Shown: one piece after another, positions 14,168 through 26,340 of the stretch
Position numbering within the stretch: the stretch's first letter is position 1
Layout of the letters: every line of letters starts with the position of its first letter
DNA from: Luscinia megarhynchos
Lineage: Eukaryota > Chordata > Aves > Passeriformes > Turdidae
Direction: 5' to 3'
Length of the DNA: 64,000 bases
Assembly (NCBI GenBank): GCA_034336665.1
Contig: CM067592.1
Span: 32,733,942 to 32,797,941, forward strand
Translations under genes and position numbers: made by a program
The notes under the pieces: generated by a model
The model's database searches: none
Told to the model about the DNA's origin: nothing
The model's input: only the letters and a program-made list of their open reading frames with translations

Positions 14168-14629
14168 GTAATGAGGAAAAGGAAGGCCATGAAGATAGTG
14201 AAGGGCCTTGAGTGAAAGCTCTATGAGGATCACCTTAAGTTACTTGATTTTTCCAGCCTGGAGGAGACTGGAGGGAGACTTAATCACAGTCTACAACTTC
14301 CTCACCAGGGGAAGCAGAGGGGCAGGCACTGATCTCTGCTCTGTGATGACCCGTGACAGGACCTTAGGGAATGGCCTGGAGCTGTGTCAGAAGAGGTTTA
14401 AATTCTGTATCAAGCAAAGGCTTTTCACCAAGGGGTAGCTGGACACTGGAACAGCTCCTCAGGGAAGTGGCCACAGTACTAAGCATGACAGAGTTCAAGA
14501 AGCATTTGGACAATACTCTCAGGCACATGGTGTGATTCTTGGGCTGCCCTGTGCAGCAGCCCTGTGCAGTACCAGGGAATTGTACCCTGTCAGTCCCTTC
14601 TGAAAGAGGATATTCATGGTTCTATGAAA
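14168..14629 (+). mobile_element. CR1 LINE fragment, 3' end
   Basis: This fragment aligns by eye with the 3' third of the CR1 copies at 1.0 and 45.5 kb. It begins near the RT C-terminus (AGTGAAGGGCCTTGAG), passes through CCAGCCTGGAGGAGACTGGA, GGGAATGGCCTGGAGCTGTG, GACACTGGAACAGCTCC and AGTTCAAGAAGCATTTGGAC, and ends in a decayed terminus (TTCATGGTTCTATGAAAT) at 14612-14629. It has many substitutions and a local duplication (GCAGCCCTGTGCAG). The open frame at 14208-14438 is a remnant of LINE sequence, not a gene. Confidence 0.92.
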
Positions 14630-16024
14630 TGCTTGTATAGTTTTTACAAAGTTTCTGTAGTCATTGTCTTCTAAGAAGCATTAATGAGACTATGATGAGG
14701 AAAAACTCTGAGGCAGAGACAACTTGCAACTAGAACCAAGGTTCATAGCTATTCAAGGAATCACAGGAGGGGGAGACTATCAGAAGACTAGAGGGCACAA
14801 AGTTATAACCTGATAAATATTTTGATATAGTCCTCACATCTCTACTAATCTGTACTTTTACCTGCCCTTCCTTCCCATATCTTAGAGCATCTCCACACCT
14901 GCCGCCACTTTTGGATTGCCTTTGACTGCAGCTGCCCTGAAGTTGCCCTTGAGCAAGGCCATGGTCACTGAGATGGTAAAGGGCTCATAATCTGCCAGAA
15001 GATTACTTCTGCAGTGCTGGGAGAATCCTTTAGCAGAAGGGCAGAGTTTTATTGTATTACCAGTTGTCTGGTACTGTGTTGATACCACCGTATATGGCAC
15101 CATTGTCTCAGAAAATACAACTTTTTCAGCGAATACTGATAAAGGTGATTGGGAGCTCTATTGCTGAGCCTTGCTTTGCAGTGCTCAAACAAAACTCCAG
15201 GCCTTGTCTAGTAGACCCCAAAGAGGTCAATACAAACAATTTCTTTTGGGACTGACACCTTGAATTTGTCAATTTAGTTTTAAAAACACTCAGTTTAATC
15301 TTCTTCTTAAAAACTTGGCTTCGCAGACACCTTACATTCTGCCAAGAACTACTTAACAGAAATTCTAGACCTCCTGAAAAACAGCTGCAAAGTATGTGCT
15401 GAAGATCCTTGGCAAGGTCTTCCTCTGAGTAAAGTCAGTGGTAAACAATTTCAGTACAATCACTGCTTTGGCATTGTCAATAGATGCTCTATGTTTTCTC
15501 TTGATTGCATCAAATGCAATCACAGTAAATGTGAGATGGACTGATGACCTGATGGTAATAATAATCAGGATGACAAAAATTAGTAGATTTTTTTCTTTCA
15601 AATTATGTTTACCTGAAATGACACAATGAGGTTTTTCTCGCTCATTTTATTTAAAATCATTAGCAGGACTGTACATAGTACAGACTATCAAAAGTAGGAA
15701 CACTAAGGCAAAGCAGTTAATTTAATCTGTAAGCAAAGTAAGATATTAATTACTGGGAACAATATAGTGATGTACCATGCTGAACAGCATGGTTCTACAT
15801 GAAGTACAACAGATGATTCACAGATAAACCAGAGAAAAACACACATCACAGATTCAAATAGGGCATAAAGGAGACACCAATAGACACTAATATGACAAAT
15901 AAATAACACCTGAAGGTAATATAATTCAAGTGTCAGGATTACCTTGCACTGTGCTGTAGGAATGGTACTGGCCAGTTCAGTGCCCCAAATAATGACTGCT
16001 CAAAACCACACACCACTCTCTGGC

Positions 16025-16045
16025 TCCTCCCTCCCTCCCTCCCTC
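16025..16045 (+). repeat. (CTCC)n microsatellite
   Basis: Five CTCC units in a pure pyrimidine run. Confidence 0.9.
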
Positions 16046-17839
16046 TTCCTACTGTGGCAAGATGGAATTGAGAATTAGAGGCAAAAAAGTCAAAGGATTC
16101 AGATAAGAAAAATTTACTGAAAATAGCAATGAACAGTAATAGCAAAAAATACTAATATCAGAGAAATATTAAAAAATATATATTCACTTGAGAAAAATAA
16201 ACCAGTAATAGACAGTACACGACAGCTCCCGCCTCTACTTTTTCTTTTACTCAGCAAACAATCCCTTTTCCTCACCCCTAGCAATGACACGAAGTGATAC
16301 AGAATAAACTCCATTTCCTGGCCACCCCCTGTCCCAGCCACTGCAAAAAATTAATCTGATTCTGACCAAAACACAGAACACCATGGGCTTTTTTTTTTTT
16401 TACTTTTTAAAAACCATTAATTTCTTTTTTTGATTCTTTTTGCATGGATTTGTCACAGTGATTTAAGTAAACACTAGAGGAATGATGCCTGACTGGGCTC
16501 TACTCTCCTTCAGTCATAGTGACCAGAGGATTCTCAGTGCTGCCCACATTGTGTTGAGGTAGTTTTACAGAGAAAGAACCTGTGGCTAAGTGAATCTGGT
16601 AACTTGCTCATGCATTACTGGGAAAAGAATTCAGGATTCTCATTCTACACTAGGCTGCAATCCCTTGCAATGAGGATAAAGCTGAACTCAAGCCTTTTGA
16701 GAAAGCCATCAGGGATATTGTTTCAAGCTTTTTTTGTTTACCCCCCTCAACTTCTTTCATGTTCTACTCTTTTAACCAGAAAATTTGTTCCATGTCATAC
16801 TTGCAGGGCAGACAGCTTTGCGTGGAGCAGTACATGTATTTCTAGACTACATGTATTTTGTTAGACTGCTGGCAGCCACAGAAGGGGAGCAGAAAGCACG
16901 TATGCAGAAACTGAAATAGTGAAAAAATGGCAGGGATTGCATATGAGCATACCAGTGGTGAACACTCTCTCTGGTTTTCTGATGGAAGTTTGGCTCCCAT
17001 GATCAGCATATGTGTTCTACACTAGAGCAAGGTGCAGCAAATGCACAGAGCATTTTAGTTCAGCAAATGGTATTAGTAATATAACAAAGTAATACCCTAT
17101 TTGTTCTTGTGATCCAGTCACTGGTTCATTGTCTTGACAGTATTTGCTGTAACATGCAATGGGAATTTTTTTGCAATCTTGGCAAACCTCACTGTGCAAT
17201 TAGCATTGCTTGCTTTTACAGACAGTTTTTAAACATTGCCATCTAAATACATCTCAGATTGTTCCAGCACCAAAGGTAGGCACCTTTCTTTCAGCAGTTC
17301 AGGGCTTGTGCCAGTAGGATTCACTTAAAACAACTTGAGAACACAGAACTTGTTAACAGTAAAAGTTGAAAGGCTGCACCTCCTCATATTTCATTCTTCA
17401 CTAATGAATTCAGGCATCTGCAAAGAAGAACTTCTATTTTTAGCTTTTGATTTTAACTACCTGCAGGAGAGCAACTGCCAAGTCTGAACTCTTATATATT
17501 CCTTAAAAGTGTGAAATAGTGAAGAGATTTTCTGGATACTGCCATCCTGCAATGTAATGGTCATTCAGCTGCTAGACATTTGCTCTTCTTAGAGGAAATC
17601 AATAAAAATATGTTTGTTAAAAATTCAAATTTTATGCTTGTCTCTAGATCTTCTAGGAAGGAGATTTTAGAGCAGCTTGTGTAAAACATAGAGTACTGAT
17701 CAGTGATAACTTTGCAACCAGGCAAATCAGTAATTTTCATGCTGAAATAATGTAATTCTGTGAAGTAATTCTGAATCAGCTGCCACTATCAGTTATATAG
17801 AGCAAGTTGTGATCCAGTTGTCTCCTGCAAAGGATTAGC

Positions 17840-17849
17840 ATTTGCAAAT
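17840..17849. promoter_or_regulatory. octamer-like palindrome ATTTGCAAAT (POU-type site)
   Basis: ATTTGCAAAT is a perfect palindrome containing the ATGCAAAT-related POU octamer core (ATTTGCAA). It lies in an AT-rich stretch with another TTTGC shortly after. A single site of this length is expected by chance in a window this size, so function is speculative. Confidence 0.2.
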
Positions 17850-18654
17850 AATTTGCTTGTCATGTTATTTATTTTATGTCCAAAATGCATTACAATGCAG
17901 AGATTCACAGACTACAATCCTTTCCTGTTCAACATTTCCACTAAAACATTGGTTTAAGGTCATGGTGAGCTTTTTGCAGAAAAATATATTAAAAGGGTTT
18001 TCAATTTAAAATTTGTGTTGGAAACCAGAAAAACACTGAGGTTTGGCAGCAGCCCAATGGTTTAAAACACTTTGAAACAGCTGTTCCAGAGACACAAAGA
18101 AAGTCTGTGGTCTCAAGTCTGAACAAAGCTTTTAGAAGAGTATTGCATTTCAACCATTAGGAAAAGATAGCACTGCCATTACCAAAGGTACATGGAAAAA
18201 GAAAAGAATCAGTATGAAAGTATTTTAGTGATTTCTTTTGTAGTTATTTCCATTGTAGCTGTTTGTTCATTGTCTGATGTTAGAAATCAAGTTGCCAGTT
18301 TTCTTTTAACACCTTTTTCAGTGTTCCTTGGCCTTTTGCAGCCCACCTGGTAGTCTGTGCCTGAGAAGAGGTTGGCAGGACTTCAGATATTACGGAATCC
18401 AAGTGCACTGCAAGAAGGAAAGCTGGGGTTGCAGTCTCTAGCTCTCTGGTTACCTGTGTAGATTGCTGGGGACCCCAGGAAATTTGGAGCCCCAGATCAA
18501 CTAGGAATCCCAATATAGCTCTTTTGAAGGAAAAAGGCTTATCTTTAATACCTCTTCTATGTGGAAATGATTCATATATCTGAATTTTCACTCAACTCAA
18601 AATGCCAATTAGAAACAGAACAAGAGTAGGAAAAGGCAAAAATTTCCTCATTCT

Positions 18655-18724
18655 TTGAGAGGATGCCTGCAAAGACCGATCTTAAGGGTCATTTCCAATG
18701 TAAAATATTCTGTGATTCCATGTT
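18655..18724 (+). mobile_element. short CR1 3'-tail remnant
   Basis: GATCTTAAGGGTCATTTCCA followed by ATTCTGTGATTCCATG matches the last ~50 bases of the CR1 type that ends GATCTTTAAGGTCCCTTCCA...ATTCTATGATTCTATG. It is heavily 5'-truncated and diverged, and sits inside otherwise unique sequence. Confidence 0.7.
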
Positions 18725-18993
18725 AAAATGCATTTCTCTCCCTGCAAAGAACATGCTTTGTCAAAAACAGTTTCACTGCAATGTGCTTCATCTGGGAAAT
18801 GTTTGTCCCTCTGTGCCATTTTCCACTACTTGTCACGTTGCATGGCAGCACACAGCTGGCAATTGCCTCTGTGTGGTAAGTGGAGTTTGCTGATTCTGGC
18901 TGTGCTACCACCACTTGCTCCTTTGCTGGGGCCACGTACAGGTAGTGGGATTAGGATAAAAGTGCCCCATGTGATGCCTATTTTTTTTTCCAG

Positions 18994-19054
18994 GCACATT
19001 ACACCACTTGGCTGGCAAGAACACAACAGAAAACCTGGGTTTACACAAAGAAAG
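18994..19054 (+). other. exon-like segment with splice-site consensus on both sides (unconfirmed)
   Basis: A nine-T pyrimidine tract ending CCAG (18981-18993) precedes 61 nt that finish AAG before GTAAAT (19055-19060). The frame inside is open within a 117-codon ORF (18728-19081), but the translated residues match no family I know. Chance pairs of splice-like signals are common in 64 kb, so this is only a candidate cryptic or lncRNA exon. Confidence 0.12.
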
Positions 19055-20679
19055 GTAAATAGAAATAGAAAAACTGTGTGAGAACAATGTAGCTCTGTTA
19101 AAATTCTATGAATTGTAGCTTTCAGATTGCTTTAGCTGCTGGACATTTGACAGAAGTTTAAGGACATGGATTGTTTTTAATTTCTTATTGTGGGAGAAGG
19201 TTCCCTATTATTTTATTGACTCTTACACAGCAAGAGTAGAAAGAGACACACATTGCATTTTCTGACTTCAATGAACTTGTATCTCTGAAGTGAAACCCAA
19301 TTTTTGTATTGAAAGAAGCAAATGAATATGTAAGCAATCCTTCCTTCTTTACTTCAAGATAAGTAGGAAATAAATCCAGTTTCCGTTTCAAAAAAAAAAA
19401 AAGAATCTGTCTTACATTAAAAAAGCACTGAAAGCAATGAAATCTATAAAAACTGTGTGAGAGAGAAGACAAAGCAAACCAGAATTTTTTCGTTTTATTT
19501 AAGCTCCTACAGAAGTGATATCCATTTACTGAATATTGACAGAAGTGTTTGTTTAATAAAAAACTGAGGCTAAGACAGCTGTTTAGATTTACAGGATTTT
19601 CTTCATAATTTCTCCACCCATGTTATTGCAAATTTTCAGGCCAAGCTTCAGTTAAAAGAAAAACTTGAACAACTTGAAATAAGAATGAAGTGCAATTTTT
19701 TAGATTGCTCTTCAGAAGAATGAAGAATTATTAAAGGAAAAACAAAAGAGAAACAGTTTGCTGATTAGACAAGACTGGAAATGGAAAAACGGTTATTTAC
19801 CCTCAGGTTTACCAGTGCAATTCCAAAAAGTAGGAAGTGGCCTTCCTGCACTTATCCATGGAACTGTAGTTTGCCAAAATCTAAGCCAAGGCTGACCTCA
19901 ACAATAAGTATGTCTTTCAAAAGAAATGGGAGAAAATTTTTTTGCATTTGTTAAAGAATATAAGAAGCCCGCTGAATCTGTGTAGTTCTGCTTCTAAGCA
20001 AAAGCCACAGAGAGCTCTCATAACTAATTGTAACATCAAATTGCTCTGCTTCTCAAAAGTACCAGGACAGCCATGACCAGAAATGAGAATATCTAAAGAG
20101 ATTTGGGAAAGAATCAGGTCCAAGAATCAACCAAATCATAGCTTTATGCAAAATTCTGTCTCTGTGAAATACTCTGCTCTGACCTAACTTGGATGATATT
20201 TACGACACATTTGAGCACCTCCTCAGCATCTGGGAGAGGTGGAGAGAGAGAAAGGGGGCATCGTGGTCAGGAACCAGCCCGAGCACTGTGATTTGTAGTT
20301 GCTCCTTCCCTCACATAACATACGTGTGACAGCTCATCTTGGATCTCTGCTGTAAGTTTGTTGATAAATACAGGGCAAAAATCCTTATTGAAATTAACAC
20401 CTTACCCGCAGAAAACCAGGAGGAGAAAGAACAACATCTTATCACAGATAGTCTTGACAGCAAGGATTGCTTTGCCTTTTGAGAATCTGGTCGATGGCTT
20501 TAGCAAGTGAGAAGGTGAGGAATGCTGCAGAGTCTCTCAGGCTGCTTTTCACATCTGGTGAACATTAGGGAGGAAGAAACACGGGGGATGGATTCTTGAA
20601 GAAAAGGGAAATAAATAAACCTGTGTACAGTGAGAAATAAATCATGAATCACAGTTGGAAATACTATGCTCTCCTGGAG

Positions 20680-20702
20680 AAAAAAAAAAAAAAAAAAAAA
20701 AA
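20680..20702 (+). repeat. poly(A) run of 23
   Basis: An uninterrupted A23 run. No retrogene or SINE body is recognisable on its 5' side, so I treat it as a simple repeat. Confidence 0.9.
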
Positions 20703-23121
20703 GGATGTTTTTGATTTTCCACAAGCAAGTTTTAAAGAAATAAGATAACTTTAAATTAAATTGTTTCTAGGTTCCCAGCAGTTTCCAGTTCTATTCCCTT
20801 TGAATTTCTCAACTCCTATTTTAGAGCTGCAGCTGCTGACAGCTCTAAGAATAACTACCTGCTTTCCAGTGAGTCTTTATAAGGAGGACTTTTTCCAGGA
20901 AATTAATAAGAAGTTTTGCAAGGCAAGAAGGAGACAATACATAAAAGGAGGAGGAAAGCTTGTTCAAGATGCATAAATATTTCTTCTGAAGTATTCAATT
21001 GCTAAAGGACTGAGAGACTTGCTGTGACATTTGTTCTTCCAACTATTCTTTACTCTACAATCCTCTATTTTAGAAAAGTGCCTTTTGAGAGAATTCCATC
21101 AACCTGTGTATATCTTCCTTTATTTTCAGAGAAAGAATAGCCAGTGATATTTCAAAACCAGTTAGCTTTTGGCTTTTCAAAAAATAATTTTGAGAGTGTC
21201 AGGGATTCTAACCCCACAAAGTGAAATGAAATGAAATTTATTGAATCTTTGTACTCTGTCATAAACGCAAACACAAACAGATACAGACATACACATGCTC
21301 TACCTTGCAGAAATACATGCCATGAGACAGAAGGAAGCAAAAAATAAAAGGTGAATTGCATTCAATCCATATTATTGTTCATATTTAATGTTAACTGTGG
21401 AACAAGAAAGCCTGTTAGATTTATTCCACCAAAATTGAGTCTAGTATAATACGACTTAAGTTTCAGGAAAGTTCATGTCTGGTTGGTACAGGATGTCAGA
21501 ATGCAGGGTATATGACTACACATGACTATGTTCAGGGTTTCAGAATTACATGAAAAAAAATTAAGGAACATAGGACCTGAACAAGAACTGGGTAAATAGT
21601 GACAAGCATGTAACTACGATGGCAATTAAGGTGCCTGGCAAGTACAAGCAAAAAACCCTGGAAAGATTGCAAGATTGTTATCAGAATGGGGCTATTTCTG
21701 ATGACATTCCCCAAAAGCAGATTTTCAGGTCACAAAAACGTTTCATTCTTGTTTGTGTGGATACCACTAACCTGAAGGAAATGTACATTGAACTGCTTCC
21801 ATGGAGCTGCTATATGGCAGGTTTGGACAGTTTTCAGTGCCTTCTAAAGCTCTTCAGAAATTTAAGAACCATAGATCACTTCCATGTCTACATCTGTGGA
21901 GGAGCATTTGACATTTTTCTTTGATAAGAAAGTTTGTTAGAGAAATAGAGAAGAGGGGTTTTGGATCCAAGCACAGCATATGAGAACAAAGGGGCAAACA
22001 GGATGTAAATTTTGTACTTTCACTTGAAGTATATACGGTTACCCAGATGACATTTTGAGCTGCCTTGCCTTGGTTTATCTCAGTATGATACAAATAAAGA
22101 AATTATATTTACATGCCAGAAATTGTAGAAAGATTTTATTTCTTTAATTTTGTCAACCAGCCTCTAAGTAAATGATCTCACAAAGTGAGTTTTGAGCAAT
22201 TTTGAAAATTAATTAATTGCATTAACTTTGGTTCAGCATTCCACATTACAATATTGAAGGCTACTAATATAAGTACAAAAAATCTCCAGATGCATAGAAG
22301 AGTGAAAAAGGAGCTACAAGTTTTAGTGGGGAAGGAGAAAATATCTCCATGGAGCCAAACTAATACAAACCTTTCTGGTTGTTCACTCCATCAAGAATTA
22401 CATGATTTCATAGGCAAATGGGTATAACAACATGAAAATATTCAGCACAACAATAATGTCCCATTAAAAGAGATTGACTGCAACATCACTCAAATGTAAT
22501 TATTTATTTTTGAGAGGAGTCAACAGCAACATTTGTGTAAATATGTACTGTGCCTCACAAGTGCAGTTGTGTGCTAAGATCTAATATTCTTCTTGAAAAT
22601 GCTGTGTAAAAACACTCATACTTTGCCTTTAAAAGGGTGCTTGCTCTGCTCCACAGCTGCTAGAAGAAATAGTCACTTCAGTAGGCTCCAAACCTAGAGG
22701 CTTTTACCATCCTCGGAGTTTTATTTTATATAAATGAAAGGGCATACATCATTGTGTCAAATAACATGAATTTTTATTAATCTGCATCCGCAGACAGACA
22801 GGAACAACTCCTACACCTGTCTTGCTTTCTTCCAGTGCACCTGGTGTCAGGGCATCAGATGCTTAAAAAGAGCAATATAAAATCAATAGGTAAGTGAGAA
22901 TGATAACTTAGACTTAATACTAAGGGGACAGAGAGATAACAAATCAGAGAAGTGCCATAGCACATCAGAGAAACACACAGGCACATATTATTATTGTATA
23001 ATCTTTGATGTGCTTTATGATACTTTTTCAATTGAAAAAAAATTAAAACTTGTTACTACTTCCATTAAAAAAATCTTCTTCTGGTTTCAAATAATGATAG
23101 TTCTTGAGGTCATCATGCCTA

Positions 23122-23179
23122 AGATGATTCTTGTGGATCCTTTCTAACTCAGAACAGCCTATGGTTCTTTGATTCTGTA
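23122..23179 (+). mobile_element. short CR1 3'-tail remnant
   Basis: GATGATTCTTGTGGATCCTT, then TCTAACTCAG and TTCTTTGATTCTGT, reproduce the end of the CR1 type seen at 45.9 kb (GATCCTGGTGGGCC...AACTCAGCA...ATTCTATGATTCTATG). Only the last ~58 bases are recognisable. Confidence 0.7.
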
Positions 23180-23602
23180 AACTGAGATTGGTTTACAACC
23201 TCCTGTGTTGATTTTGTGATCTTTGACTCGCCAGCTTATTTTTTTTAAGCTGATCCCTGGAATGGGAGGCACTTTCCACCCTGTAAGCACAGGCCTGCCT
23301 TCAAAAGAGTGTGCAGCCGTTTAGACTCTGCCCCACTGACGTTGTCCTGAAAGAATCCATCCCACTGAAGGATTGCTGCTCCCTCAGCAGCCTGCTGCAT
23401 TATGTTTCAAGTGACTCGTGCTTTAAGTGCTACATCCAGCAGTCCAGGTCAGAGCAAGAGGGATATTCCAGTTTTTGAGCATCTTCTTAAAGAAAGACCC
23501 ATAATGCCATTGGGTGCAGAGTGGTATAGCATTTTTAACAAGCATACTTCTTACAGCAGGTGGTTACCTGCAGTTGCTCACTGCAGCACACAAAACCAAG
23601 AC

Positions 23603-23703
23603 AATTGTGGTAATTAACACTGCCTTGTAATTAACTCAGCCATTGTGGTTTAATTAGTAATGAGAATAAACCTCAATAGTAATTGGTCTGTTGGCTTAAT
23701 GGT
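23603..23703. promoter_or_regulatory. cluster of homeodomain-type TAATTA sites with paired SOX-like motifs (candidate enhancer)
   Basis: TAATTA cores occur at 23611, 23628 and 23651, with TAATGAG at 23658, AGTAATTGG at 23678 and TTAATGG at 23697. Two of them form a repeated composite: AATTGTGGTAATTAAC (23603-23618) and ATTGTGGTTTAATTAG (23642-23657). Each combines an ATTGTG (SOX-like) core with a TAATTA core at near-constant spacing. Such density is typical of conserved developmental enhancers, but AT-rich DNA also produces TAAT cores by chance. Conservation cannot be judged from one sequence. Confidence 0.3.
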
Positions 23704-23818
23704 CCAAAGAAAATGTAAAAATAGGATTTTATGTAAGTATTTTCTTAGGCTGCCTGTTATAACTGAAAAAGAGTCCTTCTCCAGCTTGTGACTCTTTAGG
23801 AAGTTTTAAGTTCCTTTT

Positions 23819-23838
23819 TGTGTGTGTGTGTGTGTGTG
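23819..23838 (+). repeat. (TG)10 microsatellite
   Basis: Ten uninterrupted TG units, a likely polymorphic microsatellite. Confidence 0.95.
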
Positions 23839-25705
23839 TAGTAACCATGGACTTTACTAATTTTAATAAAACACATCCCCACTGCCCACCCTTTCCTTGG
23901 GAAAGGATTTTGTGCAATATTCTTGCTCATGAGCACCCTTTTCCTTTATTCTTCCAAGTACTCTTAACACTGGAGTCCCTTTTGGTTTTTGCTAAAATAG
24001 TATGCTAAGTCCTAGCAAGGAATGGTTTACAGACAAAAAGTAGCATATTTTATTGGATGAATGAATATAGCTGAGTAACAATAGGAATTATTGAGAAGTT
24101 CTTTGGCACATAGACACTGCTCAAGGTGCCTATCTTGATATATCAGATGCAACATGACCCTTCTAACTAGAACTATGATTCTGAATGCACAGTCATAACA
24201 GGTGTCAATTTATTTAGCAATATCTGATATAACTTCCCTCAACAGTGCTAGGGCTGATTGTTTCATTGCTGCTTTGGTACTTATAGGATTTTTTTTTAGA
24301 ACTCCCACTTTCATACTACTGTATTGGCACACAAACCTTTTTCTGAGCATCTCACCAGCACTTACTTTACAGAGTTCTGGAGATTCAAGAAAGTAATTAT
24401 AGCATTCTCCTAATCACAGAAGTAAAGACATTGAGACAGATGTGTCCCAAGTTACCAGATAAAACCATGGCAAAGCCAAAAAAAACAAAACATGTACTCT
24501 CCTGGCTGGCCCTGCAGTCCTCAGAGACATGTTATTAAGGCTGGTTTGCATTCAAAAGTATGACTACAGCAGAGACAGATAGACTGATTTAATGTAGTTA
24601 AGAGATCTAACTAACGTGAACTTCAGCACAGGCAGAGCAAGTCAGCTATAGACTGTGAGTGGTTATTTATGCACTGATGCACTGATCCTGGCGCTGTATG
24701 CACCATCAGTGCTGCCTATAGAAAAACAAGCAACGCTAGTCTTGTAGGGGCTGGAACTGTCCTTCTGACTGCTGTTATAAATAGCTGCAGTCTGCTGCCA
24801 CACATTTGATGTGAACCTTACAATCTGAGCTTGAGTCCAGCTACCCCTCGAGACTAATATCTTTTTCATCCACCTCTCACAGGAAGAGGAACAAATCCAT
24901 CAAGTAACTTCTTCAAACACTGTTGGTTTTTTAAGCACTGCTGTTCCTGTCACCTCCTAATCAGCATTATAACAACCAACTATTTCATTATGGATTGGCT
25001 GTGAATGGATGTTATTCAGTATCAGAGGGAATCCAAGGCTAATCCACTTAGGGAACATGTCATACAGGATAAGAATGCAACAAAATTTGCAATTTCTCCT
25101 GGTATCATTGCATGTGAAAGTCGTTGTAAAGAACTGCTTGGAAGAACCAAGTCAGAAATTTTCTGTATGGAGAGAGCCCTGGACAGGACAGAGAGTTACA
25201 CTCAGTATTTGCAAGCAGGAAAGTCAGACTGACCAGAACAGAATGCATTGGGCTTTCTCTCCTCTTTGACAGTGTTCCTTCAGATTTTCACCACACATCT
25301 TCTCTTCAAGGTTTGTCTGGAGCTGCAGCTGAGTTGTGGAGCCAGAAACACATTCTAGGCAAGAGGCTGCAGGCTTCTTTCTGTCAGCATTGAAAGCACT
25401 ACTGACAACATAGTTTAGGTTTCAGCACACATCCCTCCGTTGCTTGCACTTCACTTTTCATCAGGAAGCATAAACCAAGAAAAGGGATGGGTGTTAGATA
25501 GTCCTTTCACATTGCCCTCATCTACAAAATCAAACCCTTTAATGGACAGCTACTCCAGGCTGGATGGCTGTGCCTTTGAAGTGACTGCTGGCATGCCAAA
25601 GGATTTGTCAGATGTCCAGGTGATTTAGAGCTTTTCTGGAGACTGCATGTGCAACTGGAATTGAAACATTTGACCTCTCTGGCTTCTCAGGTGTCCCTGG
25701 TGTGT

Positions 25706-25751
25706 AGAGAAGGGGGAGGGGAAGGGGAAAAAAGAGGAAGAAAGGAAGAAA
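25706..25751 (+). repeat. 46-nt homopurine tract
   Basis: An uninterrupted A/G run with several G3-G5 groups (GGGGGAGGGGAAGGGG). It has four adjacent G-tracts compatible with a G-quadruplex. Confidence 0.85.
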
Positions 25752-26193
25752 TACTGTACTAGTGTCAGAACGAGGCTGAGATCAAACATCAAGTAATTTT
25801 CATTTTACCCACCTAGTTATCTTGCACATTTTTATCTGTTCTGATAATGTAAAGGGTGGGAGTACTAGTAGAAACCCTTAAGACAAATCAGGCTTGCTAA
25901 TGTTAACAAAACTGTGGCTAAGTAACTTGAGGACAGAAGAAAATGTTCTAAAAAACAGTTTCTTCCTGATTTCAAAGGCATCTGCCACTGTACCTCCCAA
26001 TTCCTTCATGTAGCACTCTCAGCAACAACTTAGGCAGATCCAGAAAACACAGTATGAGCTTTCAGAGCTGCAGCTAATAACTCATAGGAAAAGAGGTTTC
26101 TATAGCAGAAGTAAGCCAGAGGCAGCCACTACTCAGTTAGTGTCAATTTACAGATAAGAATTTCATCCAAGAGATTAAGAATATAAATCATAA

Positions 26194-26340
26194 ATCACAG
26201 AACAAAAGAAGCATAGAAGGTTTGTGTTAAAAGACAGCTTTAAGATCATCTAGTTCCAACATCCTTGCCACAGGCAGGGAAACCTTCCAGCAGACCAGGC
26301 AGCTCAGAGCCCCATCCAACCTGGTCTTGAATATGTCCCT
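26194..26340 (-). mobile_element. CR1 3'-end fragment, minus strand
   Basis: Read on the plus strand this is the inverted CR1 terminus: ATCACAG...CATAGAAGGTTTG, then TTAAGATCATCTAGTTCCAA, CCTTGCCACAGGCAGGGA, AGACCAGGCAGCTCAGAGC and CCCATCCAACCTGGTCTTGA. The order matches the type at 48.8-49.2 kb, in reverse. Only about 145 bp remain and no coding part is kept. Confidence 0.88.

Larger units (their letters stand above)
14630..18654. other. non-coding, mostly unique sequence
   Basis: No gene, RNA or clear transposon seen. Contents are a (CTCC)n tract at 16025-16045, a 13-base T-run at 16389-16401 and a POU-octamer-like palindrome near 17.84 kb. Open frames are all under about 105 codons and lack recognisable motifs. 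Confidence 0.55.
18725..23121. other. non-coding, mostly unique sequence
   Basis: No convincing gene. Contents are an exon-like segment at 18994-19054 (described separately), an A-run of 13 at 19390-19402, and a longer A-run at 20680-20702. A 101-codon open frame at 21619-21924 has no motif I can place. Confidence 0.5.
23180..26193. other. non-coding; contains candidate enhancer-like cluster and simple repeats
   Basis: No gene seen. It holds the TAATTA cluster at 23603-23703, a (TG)10 repeat, and a 46-nt purine run at 25706-25751. All open frames are short and unrecognised. Confidence 0.5.

Noticed and set aside
20680..20702. Poly(A) tail of a processed pseudogene
   Set aside because: No recognisable gene body upstream and no target-site duplication; treated as a simple repeat.
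21619..21924. 101-codon plus-strand open frame starting MAIKVPGKYK
   Set aside because: It looks superficially protein-like, but I cannot place it in any family and there is no conservation information. A BLASTP search would decide.
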